This document shows, in pieces, positions 18,149 to 26,629 of a DNA stretch of 47,157 nt (position 1 is the stretch's first letter; each line of letters begins with the position of its first letter). Made by a program: the position numbers and the translations under genes. The notes beneath the pieces were generated by a model that worked only from the letters and a program-made list of their open reading frames with translations, was not told the origin of the DNA and searched no databases. The DNA comes from Bacteroidaceae bacterium (GTDB lineage Bacteria > Bacteroidota > Bacteroidia > Bacteroidales > Bacteroidaceae): assembly GCA_017448825.1 (NCBI GenBank), contig JAFSKR010000047.1, forward strand, positions 1-47,157, in the 5' to 3' direction.

Positions 18149-18730
18149 ATGGCAAACAAACCCTTAAATACCGAACTGCTGGACCGCGCCATCGTGTTCG
18201 CTGTCCGCGCCCATGCCGGGACTGAGCGTCGCGGCAAGGGATTCCCTTATATTGTTCACCCGATGGAGGCTGTGGAAATCGTCGCCACGATGACGCGCGA
18301 CCAGGAACTGTTGGCTGCCGCTGCCCTGCATGACACCGTGGAGGATACCGACGTCACGGTAGAACAGATTCGTGCCGAGTTTGGCGACCGCATTGCCTCG
18401 CTTGTGGCCTCGGAGAGCGATATCGTCCAAGAGGGCGTGAGCGAGGAGGACAGTTGGCACGCTCGCAAACAGGCTTCCATCGACCGTCTGGCCGCAGCCT
18501 CGCACGATGCCAAGATTGTGGCTCTCAGTGACAAACTCTCGAATATGCGGGCCATTGCTCGTGACTATGCCACGCAGGGCGATAAGTTTTGGAACCTCTT
18601 CCACGCTAAGGATCCTAAAGACCATGAGTGGCACTACAGGGGACTGGCAGCATCACTCCATGAGCTTCAGGACACCTTTGCCTATAAGGAGTTTGAACAA
18701 CTTATCAATAAGGTGTTTGGGAAGGGATGA
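18149..18730 (+). CDS. Small HD-domain alarmone hydrolase (Mesh1/SpoT-HD type)
   Basis: A 193-aa stand-alone HD domain matching the hydrolase half of SpoT: H37 in IVHPMEAVEIV, H61-D62-TVE65-D66 and FGDRIASLV are all in the expected order. Such small hydrolases remove pyrophosphate from (p)ppGpp using Mn2+. There is no synthetase, TGS or ACT domain. A RelA/SpoT-type synthetase lies 4 kb downstream on the same strand, so turnover may be encoded by two separate genes of one locus. Hydrolysis of a different nucleotide cannot be excluded from sequence alone. Confidence 0.8.
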   Translation: MANKPLNTELLDRAIVFAVRAHAGTERRGKGFPYIVHPMEAVEIVATMTRDQELLAAAALHDTVEDTDVTVEQIRAEFGDRIASLVASESDIVQEGVSEEDSWHARKQASIDRLAAASHDAKIVALSDKLSNMRAIARDYATQGDKFWNLFHAKDPKDHEWHYRGLAASLHELQDTFAYKEFEQLINKVFGKG

Positions 18731-18742
18731 GTGAGACATTGA

Positions 18743-18780
18743 GAGTTAAGAGTTAAAAATGAAGAGTTACGAATTAAGAG
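18743..18780. repeat. AT-rich GAGTTA-type intergenic repeat
   Basis: Short imperfect repeats of GAGTTA/GAATTA separate the hydrolase gene from the binding-protein gene. The sequence happens to contain an ATG (18759) in frame with the next gene, which would give an unconvincing N-terminus. Confidence 0.4.
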
Positions 18781-18794
18781 TGAATAGATGCATT

Positions 18795-19748
18795 ATGCTT
18801 AATAGGATGAAACCGTGGATAGCGTTGGCCTGCTTCGTGCTATCCATTCGTGTGGCGAAAGCACAGGAGGATACCTTCGTGTTCACGCCCCAATGGACAG
18901 CGCAGGCCCAGTTCACCGGCTACTATGTGGCCGAGGCAAAGGGTTTTTATCAAGAGGCAGGGGTGAAGGTACGCATAGAACACCCGTCGGCCACGCAACC
19001 CGCCATGAGTCGCCTGCGCAAGAACGAGTGTCAGGCTACGACGCTGCAGCTCTGTCAGGCGATGGAGATTGTCGATGAGGGCATCCCTTTGATCAATATC
19101 CTTCAGACGTCGATGAACAATGCGATGGTCATTGTCTCAGCCCGAGACAAGGATCCGCTGACCCAAAAAGGTGCCCGTGTTGGCATCTGGAGTGTCGGTT
19201 TCGGTCAGTTGGCCATCTGCATGAGTCTCAAGGATCATCTGAACTATGAGTGGGTGCGCTTCGCCCAGAACGTGAACCTGTTCGTGGTGGGTGCTCTTGA
19301 TGCCACGCTTGCCATGAGTTATAACGAGTATTATCAGTTGGTACAGGCGGGCATCGTGATGACCGACAAGAACGTCTATCGCTTCTGTGACCACGGCTAC
19401 AATGTGCAGGAGGATGGCATCTATATGACTCGCGACTACTACGAGGGGCATAAGGATCAGGCACGCCGCTTTGCCCAAGCCAGCAAGAAAGGCTGGGAGT
19501 GGGCTGCCGAGCACCCCGAGGAGGCACTGGACATCGTGATGCAGTATGTTGAAAAGAACCACATCGCCACCAACCGTGTGATGCAGCGTCTGATGCTCAA
19601 GGAGGTGCTGCGCTTGCAGGTGGACAGAGAGTCGAAGAAGCGCGAGTTCCGGCTGCGTCCTGACATGGTGCGGCTGGCCAGCCACCTGATGGTGGAGAAC
19701 AAGATGCTGAGTCGCGAAATAACATACGAAGAACTAATAGATAAATAA
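18795..19748 (+). CDS. NMT1/THI5-like periplasmic binding protein
   Basis: About 317 aa with a signal peptide (MKPWIALACFVLSIRVAKAQ). The mature start, FTPQWTAQAQFTGYYVAEAKGFYQEAGV, split here as FTPQWTAQAQFTGYY and VAEAKGFYQEAGV, is the hallmark of NMT1/SsuA-type binding proteins (PF09084), which carry pyrimidine precursors, sulfonates or similar. I chose the ATG at 18795; 18807 is equally plausible. The frame opens at 18759 but its first 12 residues come from intergenic repeat DNA. No ABC permease or ATPase lies next to it. Instead a membrane sensor phosphatase follows after 79 nt, so it may be a signal-input protein and not a transporter part. No thiamine riboswitch was seen. Confidence 0.75.
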   Translation: MLNRMKPWIALACFVLSIRVAKAQEDTFVFTPQWTAQAQFTGYYVAEAKGFYQEAGVKVRIEHPSATQPAMSRLRKNECQATTLQLCQAMEIVDEGIPLINILQTSMNNAMVIVSARDKDPLTQKGARVGIWSVGFGQLAICMSLKDHLNYEWVRFAQNVNLFVVGALDATLAMSYNEYYQLVQAGIVMTDKNVYRFCDHGYNVQEDGIYMTRDYYEGHKDQARRFAQASKKGWEWAAEHPEEALDIVMQYVEKNHIATNRVMQRLMLKEVLRLQVDRESKKREFRLRPDMVRLASHLMVENKMLSREITYEELIDK

Positions 19749-19753
19749 TTGAA

Positions 19754-19803
19754 CCACGAATGAAACAGGTTTTCTGTACACAGCCAATCCGTGTCATTCA
19801 TGG
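19754..19803. repeat. Imperfect inverted repeat between binding protein and sensor
   Basis: CCACGAATGA at 19754-19763 pairs, with one mismatch, with TCATTCATGG at 19794-19803. It lies in the 79-nt gap before the sensor gene and could act as an attenuator or be a common intergenic palindrome. Confidence 0.4.
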
Positions 19804-19827
19804 TACCAAATATATGGGTTACTTATT

Positions 19828-22203
19828 ATGAAAGGAATCATCGCATATATCCGTCGTAAACTTTCCGTGAGGGTCAGCCTTTGGGTGGTATTTTTTGCTG
19901 CCATCATCTTCAATGTTGCCCTCGGTTTCCTGTTCTATCAGGCTCGTGAGACCGTGCGTCAGGAGGCAGTCAGTCGCGCCACGCAAATCCTGAACAAGAC
20001 CTCTTTGCGCGTGGAGGGCATCCTGAACCGTGTGGAGGTGGCCTCGAACATGACCAAGTGGCTTGTGCAGCGTCATCCTAACCAAGCCGACTCGATGTTT
20101 GTCTATAGCCGAAGTATGTTGCAGAACAACCCCGATTTCTACAACTGCTCCATCGCCTTCGAACCTTATTACTTCGAGGAAAAGGGTCGTTACTTCTCTG
20201 CCTACACCAAGCACATCGGTGACAGCCTCCGCACCATACAGGGCGGTAGTGACAACTACCAGTACTTTTTCACGGACTGGTATCTCATGCCCCAACTGCT
20301 TGACCGTCCGTGTTGGACGGAACCATATGTGGATCTTGACGTGCCTACCAACACCAGCGAGATGGTGACCAGTTACTGCCAGACCATTACGGACAATCAG
20401 GGTCAGATGATAGGTGTCATCAATACGAGCCTCTCCATCACCTGGCTTTCGCAGACAATTTCTTCCGTCAAGCCTTATCCCAATTCCTACAGTATCATGA
20501 TAGGTCGTGGCGGCACCTATTTCGTGCATCCCGATACGGCGAAAATCACCCGTCAGACCATTTTCACACAGACGCTGGAACAGCCCGACACGGCTCTGAC
20601 CGCTCTGGGCCATGCCATGCAGCGCGGCGAGGAGGGCATGAAACACATGAACATCAACGGCGAGGATAGCTATGTCTTCTACAAGCCCCTTGGTAAGACA
20701 GGATGCTCAATGGCCATCGTCTGTCCAGAGAGCGACATCTTCAGTGGTTTCGACCGTTTGCGCCACACAATCATGGGTATCGTCACCGTCGGTCTGTTCC
20801 TGATGCTCTACTTCTTCATCCGTATCATCACTCGTGAGTTGAAGCCCTTGCGACGGTTAGCCAAGGAGGCTGAAACCATCGCCTCGGGACAGTTTGATGC
20901 CGAGTTGCCCGATTTCCAGCGTATCGATGAGATAGGCCAGTTGAGCCACTCGTTCGGAAATATGCAGCAGTCGTTGGTGAAATACATCGAGGAACTGAAG
21001 AATACCACCGCCCAGAAGGCTTCGATAGAGAGTGACCTCCGTATTGCCAGTGGCATACAGATGGGTATGCTACCCGAGACGTTCCCCACCAAGGATGACC
21101 GCGACGACGTGCAGCTCTATGCCTCGCTGACTCCTGCCAAGGAGGTGGGCGGCGACCTGTTTGACTTCTATTTCCGCGACGAGAAGCTTTTCTTCTGCAT
21201 CGGCGATGTGTCGGGAAAGGGTGTGCCTGCCTCGCTCTTCATGGCCGTCACCCGTTCCACCTTCCGCACCGTGTCGGCTCATGAGTCGATGCCAGACCGC
21301 ATCGTGACCACGATGAACAAGACGATTGCCGATATGAACAAGACCCATATGTTCGTGACGCTCTTCATCGGTGTGCTTGACCTGCCCACAGGCCGTTTGT
21401 ACTACAGCAACGCGGGTCATGATGCTCCGTTGCTGGTCGGTGCAGGTGTAGGCGAACTGCCTTGTGACCCCAACATCCCCGTTGGTTTCATGCCTACATG
21501 GAAGTACACGTTGCAAGAGTCGCAAATATTCACAGGAACCACCATCTTCCTCTTCACCGACGGACTGACCGAGGCTATGGATGCCGACAAAGCCTTGTTC
21601 CAGATGGAGCGTGTCAACGATGTGGCAAACCTTGCGTTGAACAACCATCAGCAGGAACCTCGTCAGCTCATCGCCCGAATGACCGAGGCCGTCCATCAGT
21701 TTGTGGGCGATGCCGAACAGAGCGACGACTTGACCATGATGGCGATACAGTATATCAAGCAGCATAGTGATGTGAGGATGCGGAAGACCCTCGTGCTGGC
21801 AAACGACACGCAGGAAGTGCCACGGCTGAATGCTTTTGTCGAAGAGGCGTGTCAGGCCGTGGAATTTGACCAGGTTGTCACGATGCAGGTGAAAGTGGCT
21901 GTGGAGGAGGCTGTGGTCAACGTGATGAAATATGCCTACCCGATTGGACATCGTGGTGACGTGACCATCGAGGCATCTTCGAACGATGTGCGCCTGAAGT
22001 TCACCATCACCGACAGCGGCAAGCCCTTCGACCCTACCGTTCAGTCTGAGGTTGACACCACGCTTTCTGCCAAGGAACGGAAAATCGGTGGACTGGGCAT
22101 CCACATCATACGTCAGAATATGGACTCCATCAACTACGAGCGTATGGACGGACTTAATGTGCTGACGTTGAGGAAGAAACTGAAAAATGAAGATAAAAAG
22201 TAA
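19828..22203 (+). CDS. Membrane sensor with PP2C phosphatase and RsbW-like kinase domains
   Basis: A 791-aa single-chain partner-switching regulator. Order: TM1 (about 14-37), periplasmic Cache-like sensor (about 38-310), TM2 (about 315-336), HAMP (about 337-390), SpoIIE/PP2C-type Ser phosphatase (about 410-650; VGGD443LFDFY, IGDVSGKG and SDDLTMM give the metal-binding Asp residues), then a GHKL kinase domain like RsbW/SpoIIAB (about 660-790; VEEAVVN, TDSGKPFDP, GGLGIHIIR). Known families: the phosphatase activates and the kinase inactivates a STAS antagonist. The cognate STAS gene follows after 20 nt. Having both activities in one chain is known in other phyla but leaves open which sigma or other target is controlled. 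Confidence 0.88.
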   Translation: MKGIIAYIRRKLSVRVSLWVVFFAAIIFNVALGFLFYQARETVRQEAVSRATQILNKTSLRVEGILNRVEVASNMTKWLVQRHPNQADSMFVYSRSMLQNNPDFYNCSIAFEPYYFEEKGRYFSAYTKHIGDSLRTIQGGSDNYQYFFTDWYLMPQLLDRPCWTEPYVDLDVPTNTSEMVTSYCQTITDNQGQMIGVINTSLSITWLSQTISSVKPYPNSYSIMIGRGGTYFVHPDTAKITRQTIFTQTLEQPDTALTALGHAMQRGEEGMKHMNINGEDSYVFYKPLGKTGCSMAIVCPESDIFSGFDRLRHTIMGIVTVGLFLMLYFFIRIITRELKPLRRLAKEAETIASGQFDAELPDFQRIDEIGQLSHSFGNMQQSLVKYIEELKNTTAQKASIESDLRIASGIQMGMLPETFPTKDDRDDVQLYASLTPAKEVGGDLFDFYFRDEKLFFCIGDVSGKGVPASLFMAVTRSTFRTVSAHESMPDRIVTTMNKTIADMNKTHMFVTLFIGVLDLPTGRLYYSNAGHDAPLLVGAGVGELPCDPNIPVGFMPTWKYTLQESQIFTGTTIFLFTDGLTEAMDADKALFQMERVNDVANLALNNHQQEPRQLIARMTEAVHQFVGDAEQSDDLTMMAIQYIKQHSDVRMRKTLVLANDTQEVPRLNAFVEEACQAVEFDQVVTMQVKVAVEEAVVNVMKYAYPIGHRGDVTIEASSNDVRLKFTITDSGKPFDPTVQSEVDTTLSAKERKIGGLGIHIIRQNMDSINYERMDGLNVLTLRKKLKNEDKK

Positions 22204-22223
22204 AAATCAAATAGTAAATAATC

Positions 22224-22529
22224 ATGGTAAAAACAACGATTCAAGAACAAGACGGCAACATGGTTGCCATTCTGGTGGGCAGTCTCGACACTGCTGCTGC
22301 CGCAGAAACTGAAAAGGCAATGAGTCCCCTCAACGACGTGGAAGGGAAAAACATCATCATCGACTGTACTGATTTGGAGTACATTTCGTCAGCCGGTTTG
22401 CGTATCTTCCTTGGTGTTTTGCAGAGCACCCAGGTAAAGGGTGGTCATGTCTATATCAAGGGCATCAACGACAACGTCCGTGCTGTCTTCACCATCACAG
22501 GCTTCAGTAATATCTTCGAGTTCATGTAA
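22224..22529 (+). CDS. STAS-domain anti-anti-sigma-type protein
   Basis: A 101-aa stand-alone STAS domain. The conserved segment DLEYISSAGLRIFLG carries the candidate phosphorylation site, S55/S56, and GSLDTAAAAETE is the usual N-terminal block. It is the expected substrate of the kinase and phosphatase domains encoded directly upstream. The downstream synthetase gene begins only 6 nt after its stop, so the STAS protein may act on the synthetase as well as, or instead of, a sigma-factor pathway; no sigma factor gene lies in the window. That last link is inference. Confidence 0.88.
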   Translation: MVKTTIQEQDGNMVAILVGSLDTAAAAETEKAMSPLNDVEGKNIIIDCTDLEYISSAGLRIFLGVLQSTQVKGGHVYIKGINDNVRAVFTITGFSNIFEFM

Positions 22530-22535
22530 ACTGGC

Positions 22536-23696
22536 ATGCAGATGGGAAAACAAGAGAAAAAAGAGGATCAGCAAGAGCAGAGTGAAGCTTGCATCGGTTC
22601 TGCCGAGCATAAGCAGGTAGAATCGAAGGTCAAACTGGATGCACATGGCGAAATGCTGCTGCGACAATACCGCGAGTTGCGCCCCACGTTGCAACAGTTG
22701 TCTGACGAGGCCAGCCACTTGTTGCGTCAGGCACTGAGCGAACAGGGTATCTACGTCACAGCTATTGAGCACAGGGTGAAGACCGAGAAGTCGCTCATAG
22801 GGAAACTGGAACTGAAAGGTGCAAAGTACAAGGACATTGGCGACATCACCGACCTTGTGGGCTTGCGCATCATCACGTTCTATACTGACGAGGTGGACAA
22901 GGTAGCGGTCATCGCCAAGCGCCTCTTTGATATTGACTGGAAAGATAGTGTCGATAAGCGTAAGTTGCACGAACTGGATGCCTTTGGCTATAACTCGTTG
23001 CACTACATCTGTCGGCTAAAGACGGGTGGTCCGCGCTTCGAACTGCAGATGCGTACGGCCCTACAGCACGTGTGGTCTACCATCGAACACGACACAGGCT
23101 ACAAGGGGGACGTGAAGATTCCTCGTGTGTATATGCGGCAGTTCAGTCGTTTGGCAGGCATGATGGAACTGATTGACGACGAGTTCAGCCGCCTGCGCAC
23201 TGTGCTCACCGACTACCGCCGCCAGACGCTGGCACTGGTGAAGAACGGCAAACTCGACGACGTTCCACTGTCGCGTGACACGTTCCGCAGCTATCTCGAA
23301 CTGCATCCCTTCGACCATTTGAACCGCCGCATCGCTGCCGTCAACCAGGCTGAGCTTTTCCCAGTCTCTATGATGTCCTATTTGCCTGTGTTCGAGTCGT
23401 TCGGACTGGAGACCGTAGGCGATGTGCAGCACTTTATCGATGAGAACAGTGAAGATGCCTATCAGCTGGCACTCTCGCAACTGGCCATCACCGACCTTGA
23501 CATACTCTCGTCCAATACGGCTCTACAGTATCTCTGTCTGGTCTATGTACTGAAACACGACGGCGGGCGCGACGGTTTGAAATCGCTTTACGACATCATC
23601 AATGGCGAGAACAGTACCAATGGCATGCTGGCCGACTTGATGATGGAGCAAGCCAAGACACTGCCCTTCTTTGGAAAGTTGAAAACTAAAAACTAA
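22536..23696 (+). CDS. RelA/SpoT-type (p)ppGpp synthetase
   Basis: A 386-aa protein with the nucleotidyltransferase core of RelA/SpoT: DITDLVGLRIITFY, FGYNSLHY (usually GYxSLH) and FELQMRTALQHVWSTIEHD are in order within residues 80-190. There is no HD, TGS or ACT domain, so it is longer than a small alarmone synthetase (about 200-250 aa) but not a RelA. The N-terminal 35 residues are charged and low-complexity. About 190 C-terminal residues (from 195 on) are mostly helical and have no assignment I can make; they may be regulatory. The start at 22536 could instead be 22542. Tight spacing to the STAS gene implies one transcript. Confidence 0.85.
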   Translation: MQMGKQEKKEDQQEQSEACIGSAEHKQVESKVKLDAHGEMLLRQYRELRPTLQQLSDEASHLLRQALSEQGIYVTAIEHRVKTEKSLIGKLELKGAKYKDIGDITDLVGLRIITFYTDEVDKVAVIAKRLFDIDWKDSVDKRKLHELDAFGYNSLHYICRLKTGGPRFELQMRTALQHVWSTIEHDTGYKGDVKIPRVYMRQFSRLAGMMELIDDEFSRLRTVLTDYRRQTLALVKNGKLDDVPLSRDTFRSYLELHPFDHLNRRIAAVNQAELFPVSMMSYLPVFESFGLETVGDVQHFIDENSEDAYQLALSQLAITDLDILSSNTALQYLCLVYVLKHDGGRDGLKSLYDIINGENSTNGMLADLMMEQAKTLPFFGKLKTKN

Positions 23697-23705
23697 AATT
23701 TAAAA

Positions 23706-23760
23706 CTTGTATATCTTTGAAGTTAACGAAGTTAGCGAAGCGATAACTTCAGAAAGTTGA
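23706..23760. repeat. Promoter-bearing repeat, copy 3 (internal deletion)
   Basis: This 55-nt copy joins the left end of the long element (TATCTTTGAAGTTAACGAAG) directly to its right end (AGCGATAACTTCAGAAAG). All of the central palindromic part is missing. Only 3 nt separate it from the next start codon. Confidence 0.8.
23712..23719 (+). promoter_or_regulatory. -7 element inside repeat copy 3
   Basis: TATCTTTG fits TAnnTTTG. It lies 44 nt before the start at 23764, a normal distance, so the repeat probably supplies the promoter of the kinase-like gene. Confidence 0.5.
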
Positions 23761-23763
23761 ATC

Positions 23764-24402
23764 ATGAATAAAAACAATCAATTTGTCATCACGATTAACC
23801 GTGAACTTGGTAGTGGCGGACGCACTGTGGGCCGCCTGTTGGCAGAGAAGTTAGGCGTGCCCTTCTACGACAAGGCACTCATCAAGGCTTTGCAGGAGAA
23901 GTATAACCTCACTACAGCAGAGATTGAGCGGCTGAAGGGCCGCAAGCACAGCTGGTGGGCCGATGTGGAACGTATCTTGAAGATAGATTCAGGCATGAGC
24001 ATCGAATACTACTTGCCGCAGAAAGGTGACTGGCCCGACCTGCTGACCACCGACGAGATGTTCAAGACTGAAACGCTGATGCTACAAGACCTCGCTGCTG
24101 AGAAGTCGTGCATTGTGGCTGGTCGTAGCGGCTTCCATGTGTTCCGCGACCATCCCAACCATCTGAGCATCCTTATCCAGGCTTCGATGGACTACCGTGT
24201 GGAGCGCGTGGCCCGCAAGCAGAATATGACAGCTGAAGAGGCCCGCAAGACCATCGAAAAGGTGGACAAGATGCGCGAGAATTATGTCAAGAAGTACACT
24301 GGCACGTCGCGCTACGACACCCGCAACTACCAGCTCGTCATCGCTGCTGATGGCAAGACGGAGGAAGAAATGGCTGAAATCATCATGCAGTACATCGGAT
24401 AA
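23764..24402 (+). CDS. Cytidylate kinase-like protein
   Basis: A 212-aa P-loop protein of the cytidylate-kinase-like family (PF13189). The N-terminus TINRELGSGGRTVGRLLAEK contains the atypical Walker A loop of that family. The later RSGFHVFRD and VERVARKQNMTAEEARK match its lid region. Housekeeping Cmk proteins form another group, so the substrate may differ from CMP. It follows the synthetase gene with only the short promoter repeat between, so it could be co-transcribed and separately boosted. Confidence 0.8.
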   Translation: MNKNNQFVITINRELGSGGRTVGRLLAEKLGVPFYDKALIKALQEKYNLTTAEIERLKGRKHSWWADVERILKIDSGMSIEYYLPQKGDWPDLLTTDEMFKTETLMLQDLAAEKSCIVAGRSGFHVFRDHPNHLSILIQASMDYRVERVARKQNMTAEEARKTIEKVDKMRENYVKKYTGTSRYDTRNYQLVIAADGKTEEEMAEIIMQYIG

Positions 24403-24420
24403 TAATTGAAACAAACGATA

Positions 24421-25239
24421 ATGAGAAAGATGTTGAATTGGGTGATGGCCGCCACTCTCGTTTGTGGTGCAACGGTCTTCACGGCGTGTACGTCGGACAA
24501 CGACGATAACCCCGCCATCGACGGCCTGGCCGAGAAGGTGATGGGAAAGTGGATTCACACCGATACCGACGGGGAGGCGGTCACGACAGACATGAAGTCG
24601 GTCTATACCTTTACGAAGAACGGCTCCGCGCTGAAGGGCTTCTACAGCATGTCGATGACGGAGAGCGGTGTGTGGGCCTACAATCAGGAGACCGACGTGA
24701 CCATCAGCGGCAACGCCATCACGATGACATCGCGCTTGGCCGACGGACAGTCGTCGGTGGTCGAACTGACTGACGTCACCGTCAGCGGCGATGACCTGCG
24801 CTTCACCGCCAAGACCACGCTTACGAAGGACGGTCAGGTGACGGTCACCTATGGCCCGCGCCAGGAGCACTTCACCAAGACAGAAGCCGATTACACCAAG
24901 ACTGTCATCGGCCTCTGGGATATTTACTTCACAAGCGATGACCCTGAACACGAATCGCTGGAGCCTTATCGCGAGGAATACCGCGCCGACGGCACCTGCA
25001 GTTTCTATGACCTCATCGACGGGCAGTGGGTGGAGGAGGAAACGACCTACTCCGAATACTTTGCCGACGGCCCCCTGTTCTGCTTTCGCTGGCAGAAGCG
25101 TGATGCGGGAATCGACCGGCGTGAGAATTGGGAAATCGTCTCCTACGAGGATGGCAAGATGGTGTCGAAAGCCCTCCACCGACGTGCCGACGGCACCACC
25201 TACACCATCACCGCGTACTTGACGAAAGTTAAAAACTAA
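24421..25239 (+). CDS. Lipoprotein with two lipocalin-like halves
   Basis: A lipoprotein of about 272 aa with Cys23 in VFTAC; CTSDNDDNP follows and suggests surface exposure. I chose the ATG at 24421 because it opens the standard leader MRKMLNWVMAATLVCG; the frame extends to 24406. The mature protein seems to have two similar beta-rich halves, each starting with a G-K/L-W motif (KVMGKWIHTDTDG; TVIGLWDIYFTSDD), like small lipocalin-type Bacteroidales lipoproteins. Function unknown. The leader DNA closely resembles that of the ABC gene at 26630. Confidence 0.72.
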   Translation: MRKMLNWVMAATLVCGATVFTACTSDNDDNPAIDGLAEKVMGKWIHTDTDGEAVTTDMKSVYTFTKNGSALKGFYSMSMTESGVWAYNQETDVTISGNAITMTSRLADGQSSVVELTDVTVSGDDLRFTAKTTLTKDGQVTVTYGPRQEHFTKTEADYTKTVIGLWDIYFTSDDPEHESLEPYREEYRADGTCSFYDLIDGQWVEEETTYSEYFADGPLFCFRWQKRDAGIDRRENWEIVSYEDGKMVSKALHRRADGTTYTITAYLTKVKN

Positions 25240-25291
25240 AAGTGAGAGAATGTTCTGTTAACAGGGGCAGAGGTAACTTTAACTTTTAGTT
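25234..25291. terminator. Possible hairpin terminator after the lipoprotein gene
   Basis: AACTAAAAGT (25234-25243, overlapping the stop) pairs with ACTTTTAGTT (25282-25291) around a 38-nt loop, followed by TTTATAGTTTATAG. AT-rich and long-looped, so weak support. Confidence 0.35.
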
Positions 25292-25321
25292 TATAGTTTA
25301 TAGTTTTTAGAGAGAAACTAT

Positions 25322-26578
25322 ATGGAGAAACTATTCTTTTTTGATGAGACATTCTACTGGGGGCGCTCTGGAAAGAGGGCCACGGTGATAGAGGCGGAAT
25401 GTGAGTTGATGCAAAACGTGCGCCCCGATGAGCTGCGGGCGGCAGTGCTGAACGCTCTGAGGGTACACCGCAATTTCAGAGCACGCCCAGCCATCGTGGG
25501 GCGGCGATTCCTCGTGGATACCTCCGAGGCAGAGCAGGTCACGGTGGTAAGGGACGGCCAGCCGCGATCCCTTGGCACCAAAGAGACCGAGGGTCTCATG
25601 CTCTATGTGTCCTACGGCGAGAGGTGCTTCACGCTTCATGTGTTCCACGGGCTTGGCGACATGCGCTCTATCTGCGCCTTCCTCCATACAGTCCTGAGAT
25701 TCTATTGCCACGTGGATGATGACAACCTGCCTGCTGCTGATAGCATGGACACTTTCCCATGCCACGAGCACATCCTGCAGGAATGCACACCCGGAGAACC
25801 CGAGGGCAAGTTCATCCCGCAGGAGCACGACATCTTCCATCTGCCGGAAGAGCTGTTCAGCAGCACGACCACGCGGCAGCGCATCATCGATATAGACTTG
25901 CCACTCAAGCCGATTCTTGCCTTTGCCCACGAGAACGGCAGCTCCGTGGTGCCAGCCCTGAACGCCATCATAGGCCGAGTCATCCGCCAGTGCTACGACG
26001 TGGGACAGAAGGAGATTGTATGCTATGTTCCCATTGACCTGCGCAGGGTGTTCCATTTCGAGTCCGGTGGCAATGGCGCAATTCCCTTCTCACTCCCCTA
26101 CACAGCAGAGACCGACCATCTGCCGGTAGGCGAAAGGGCAAGGCGGCTGCGCATGGAGTTGAACGTGCAGATTAGACTGGAAAACCTATACGCAACGGTG
26201 GCCCGTCAGCGGTCTGACTTCGACCCTGTTTTCTCCTCGCAGTTGCCCGTGCAACAGACATCGTCTTGGGCCGTCAAGAACGGAAGGAAGATAGATTCAG
26301 CCATCAACACCTACGGCATATCCTACGCAGGACATCTCGACTTCGGTGATGCCATAGCCCAGCAGGTGCAGACCGTGGGTGTCAGTGCCGGCTCCTACTC
26401 CTATCCGCTGTGGATTGTGGCCTGCGAGTATAAGGGCATCATCCGCATGAGGCTCGTGCAGTCGTTTGAGAGCGACAGGCTGGCCACTGCTATCCATCAG
26501 GAACTCATCGCACTCTTCCCTGGCACAACCTACACAGACCGGGGATGGCATGATTTCGACTCGTTCCCCCTTGAGTAG
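25322..26578 (+). CDS. Condensation/alcohol-acyltransferase-like protein
   Basis: A 418-aa cytoplasmic protein with the chloramphenicol-acetyltransferase-like fold of condensation domains and alcohol acetyltransferases. The active-site motif HxxxDG appears as H109-GLG-D113-M, keeping the catalytic His and Asp but not the Gly. The second structural motif (DFGWG type) appears as D340-FGD. No signal peptide, carrier protein or synthetase gene is nearby, so a free-standing acyl transfer to a small alcohol or amine is more likely than peptide synthesis. Substrate unknown. It stands alone between AT-rich intergenic stretches. Confidence 0.65.
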   Translation: MEKLFFFDETFYWGRSGKRATVIEAECELMQNVRPDELRAAVLNALRVHRNFRARPAIVGRRFLVDTSEAEQVTVVRDGQPRSLGTKETEGLMLYVSYGERCFTLHVFHGLGDMRSICAFLHTVLRFYCHVDDDNLPAADSMDTFPCHEHILQECTPGEPEGKFIPQEHDIFHLPEELFSSTTTRQRIIDIDLPLKPILAFAHENGSSVVPALNAIIGRVIRQCYDVGQKEIVCYVPIDLRRVFHFESGGNGAIPFSLPYTAETDHLPVGERARRLRMELNVQIRLENLYATVARQRSDFDPVFSSQLPVQQTSSWAVKNGRKIDSAINTYGISYAGHLDFGDAIAQQVQTVGVSAGSYSYPLWIVACEYKGIIRMRLVQSFESDRLATAIHQELIALFPGTTYTDRGWHDFDSFPLE

Positions 26579-26629
26579 CGTTCCGCGTAAAGGCAATACA
26601 CAAGTATAAATGTATAAACAAAAACATTG

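Noticed and set aside
18795-19748. Thiamine precursor transport operon
   Set aside because: No permease, ATPase, thi gene or TPP riboswitch is adjacent.
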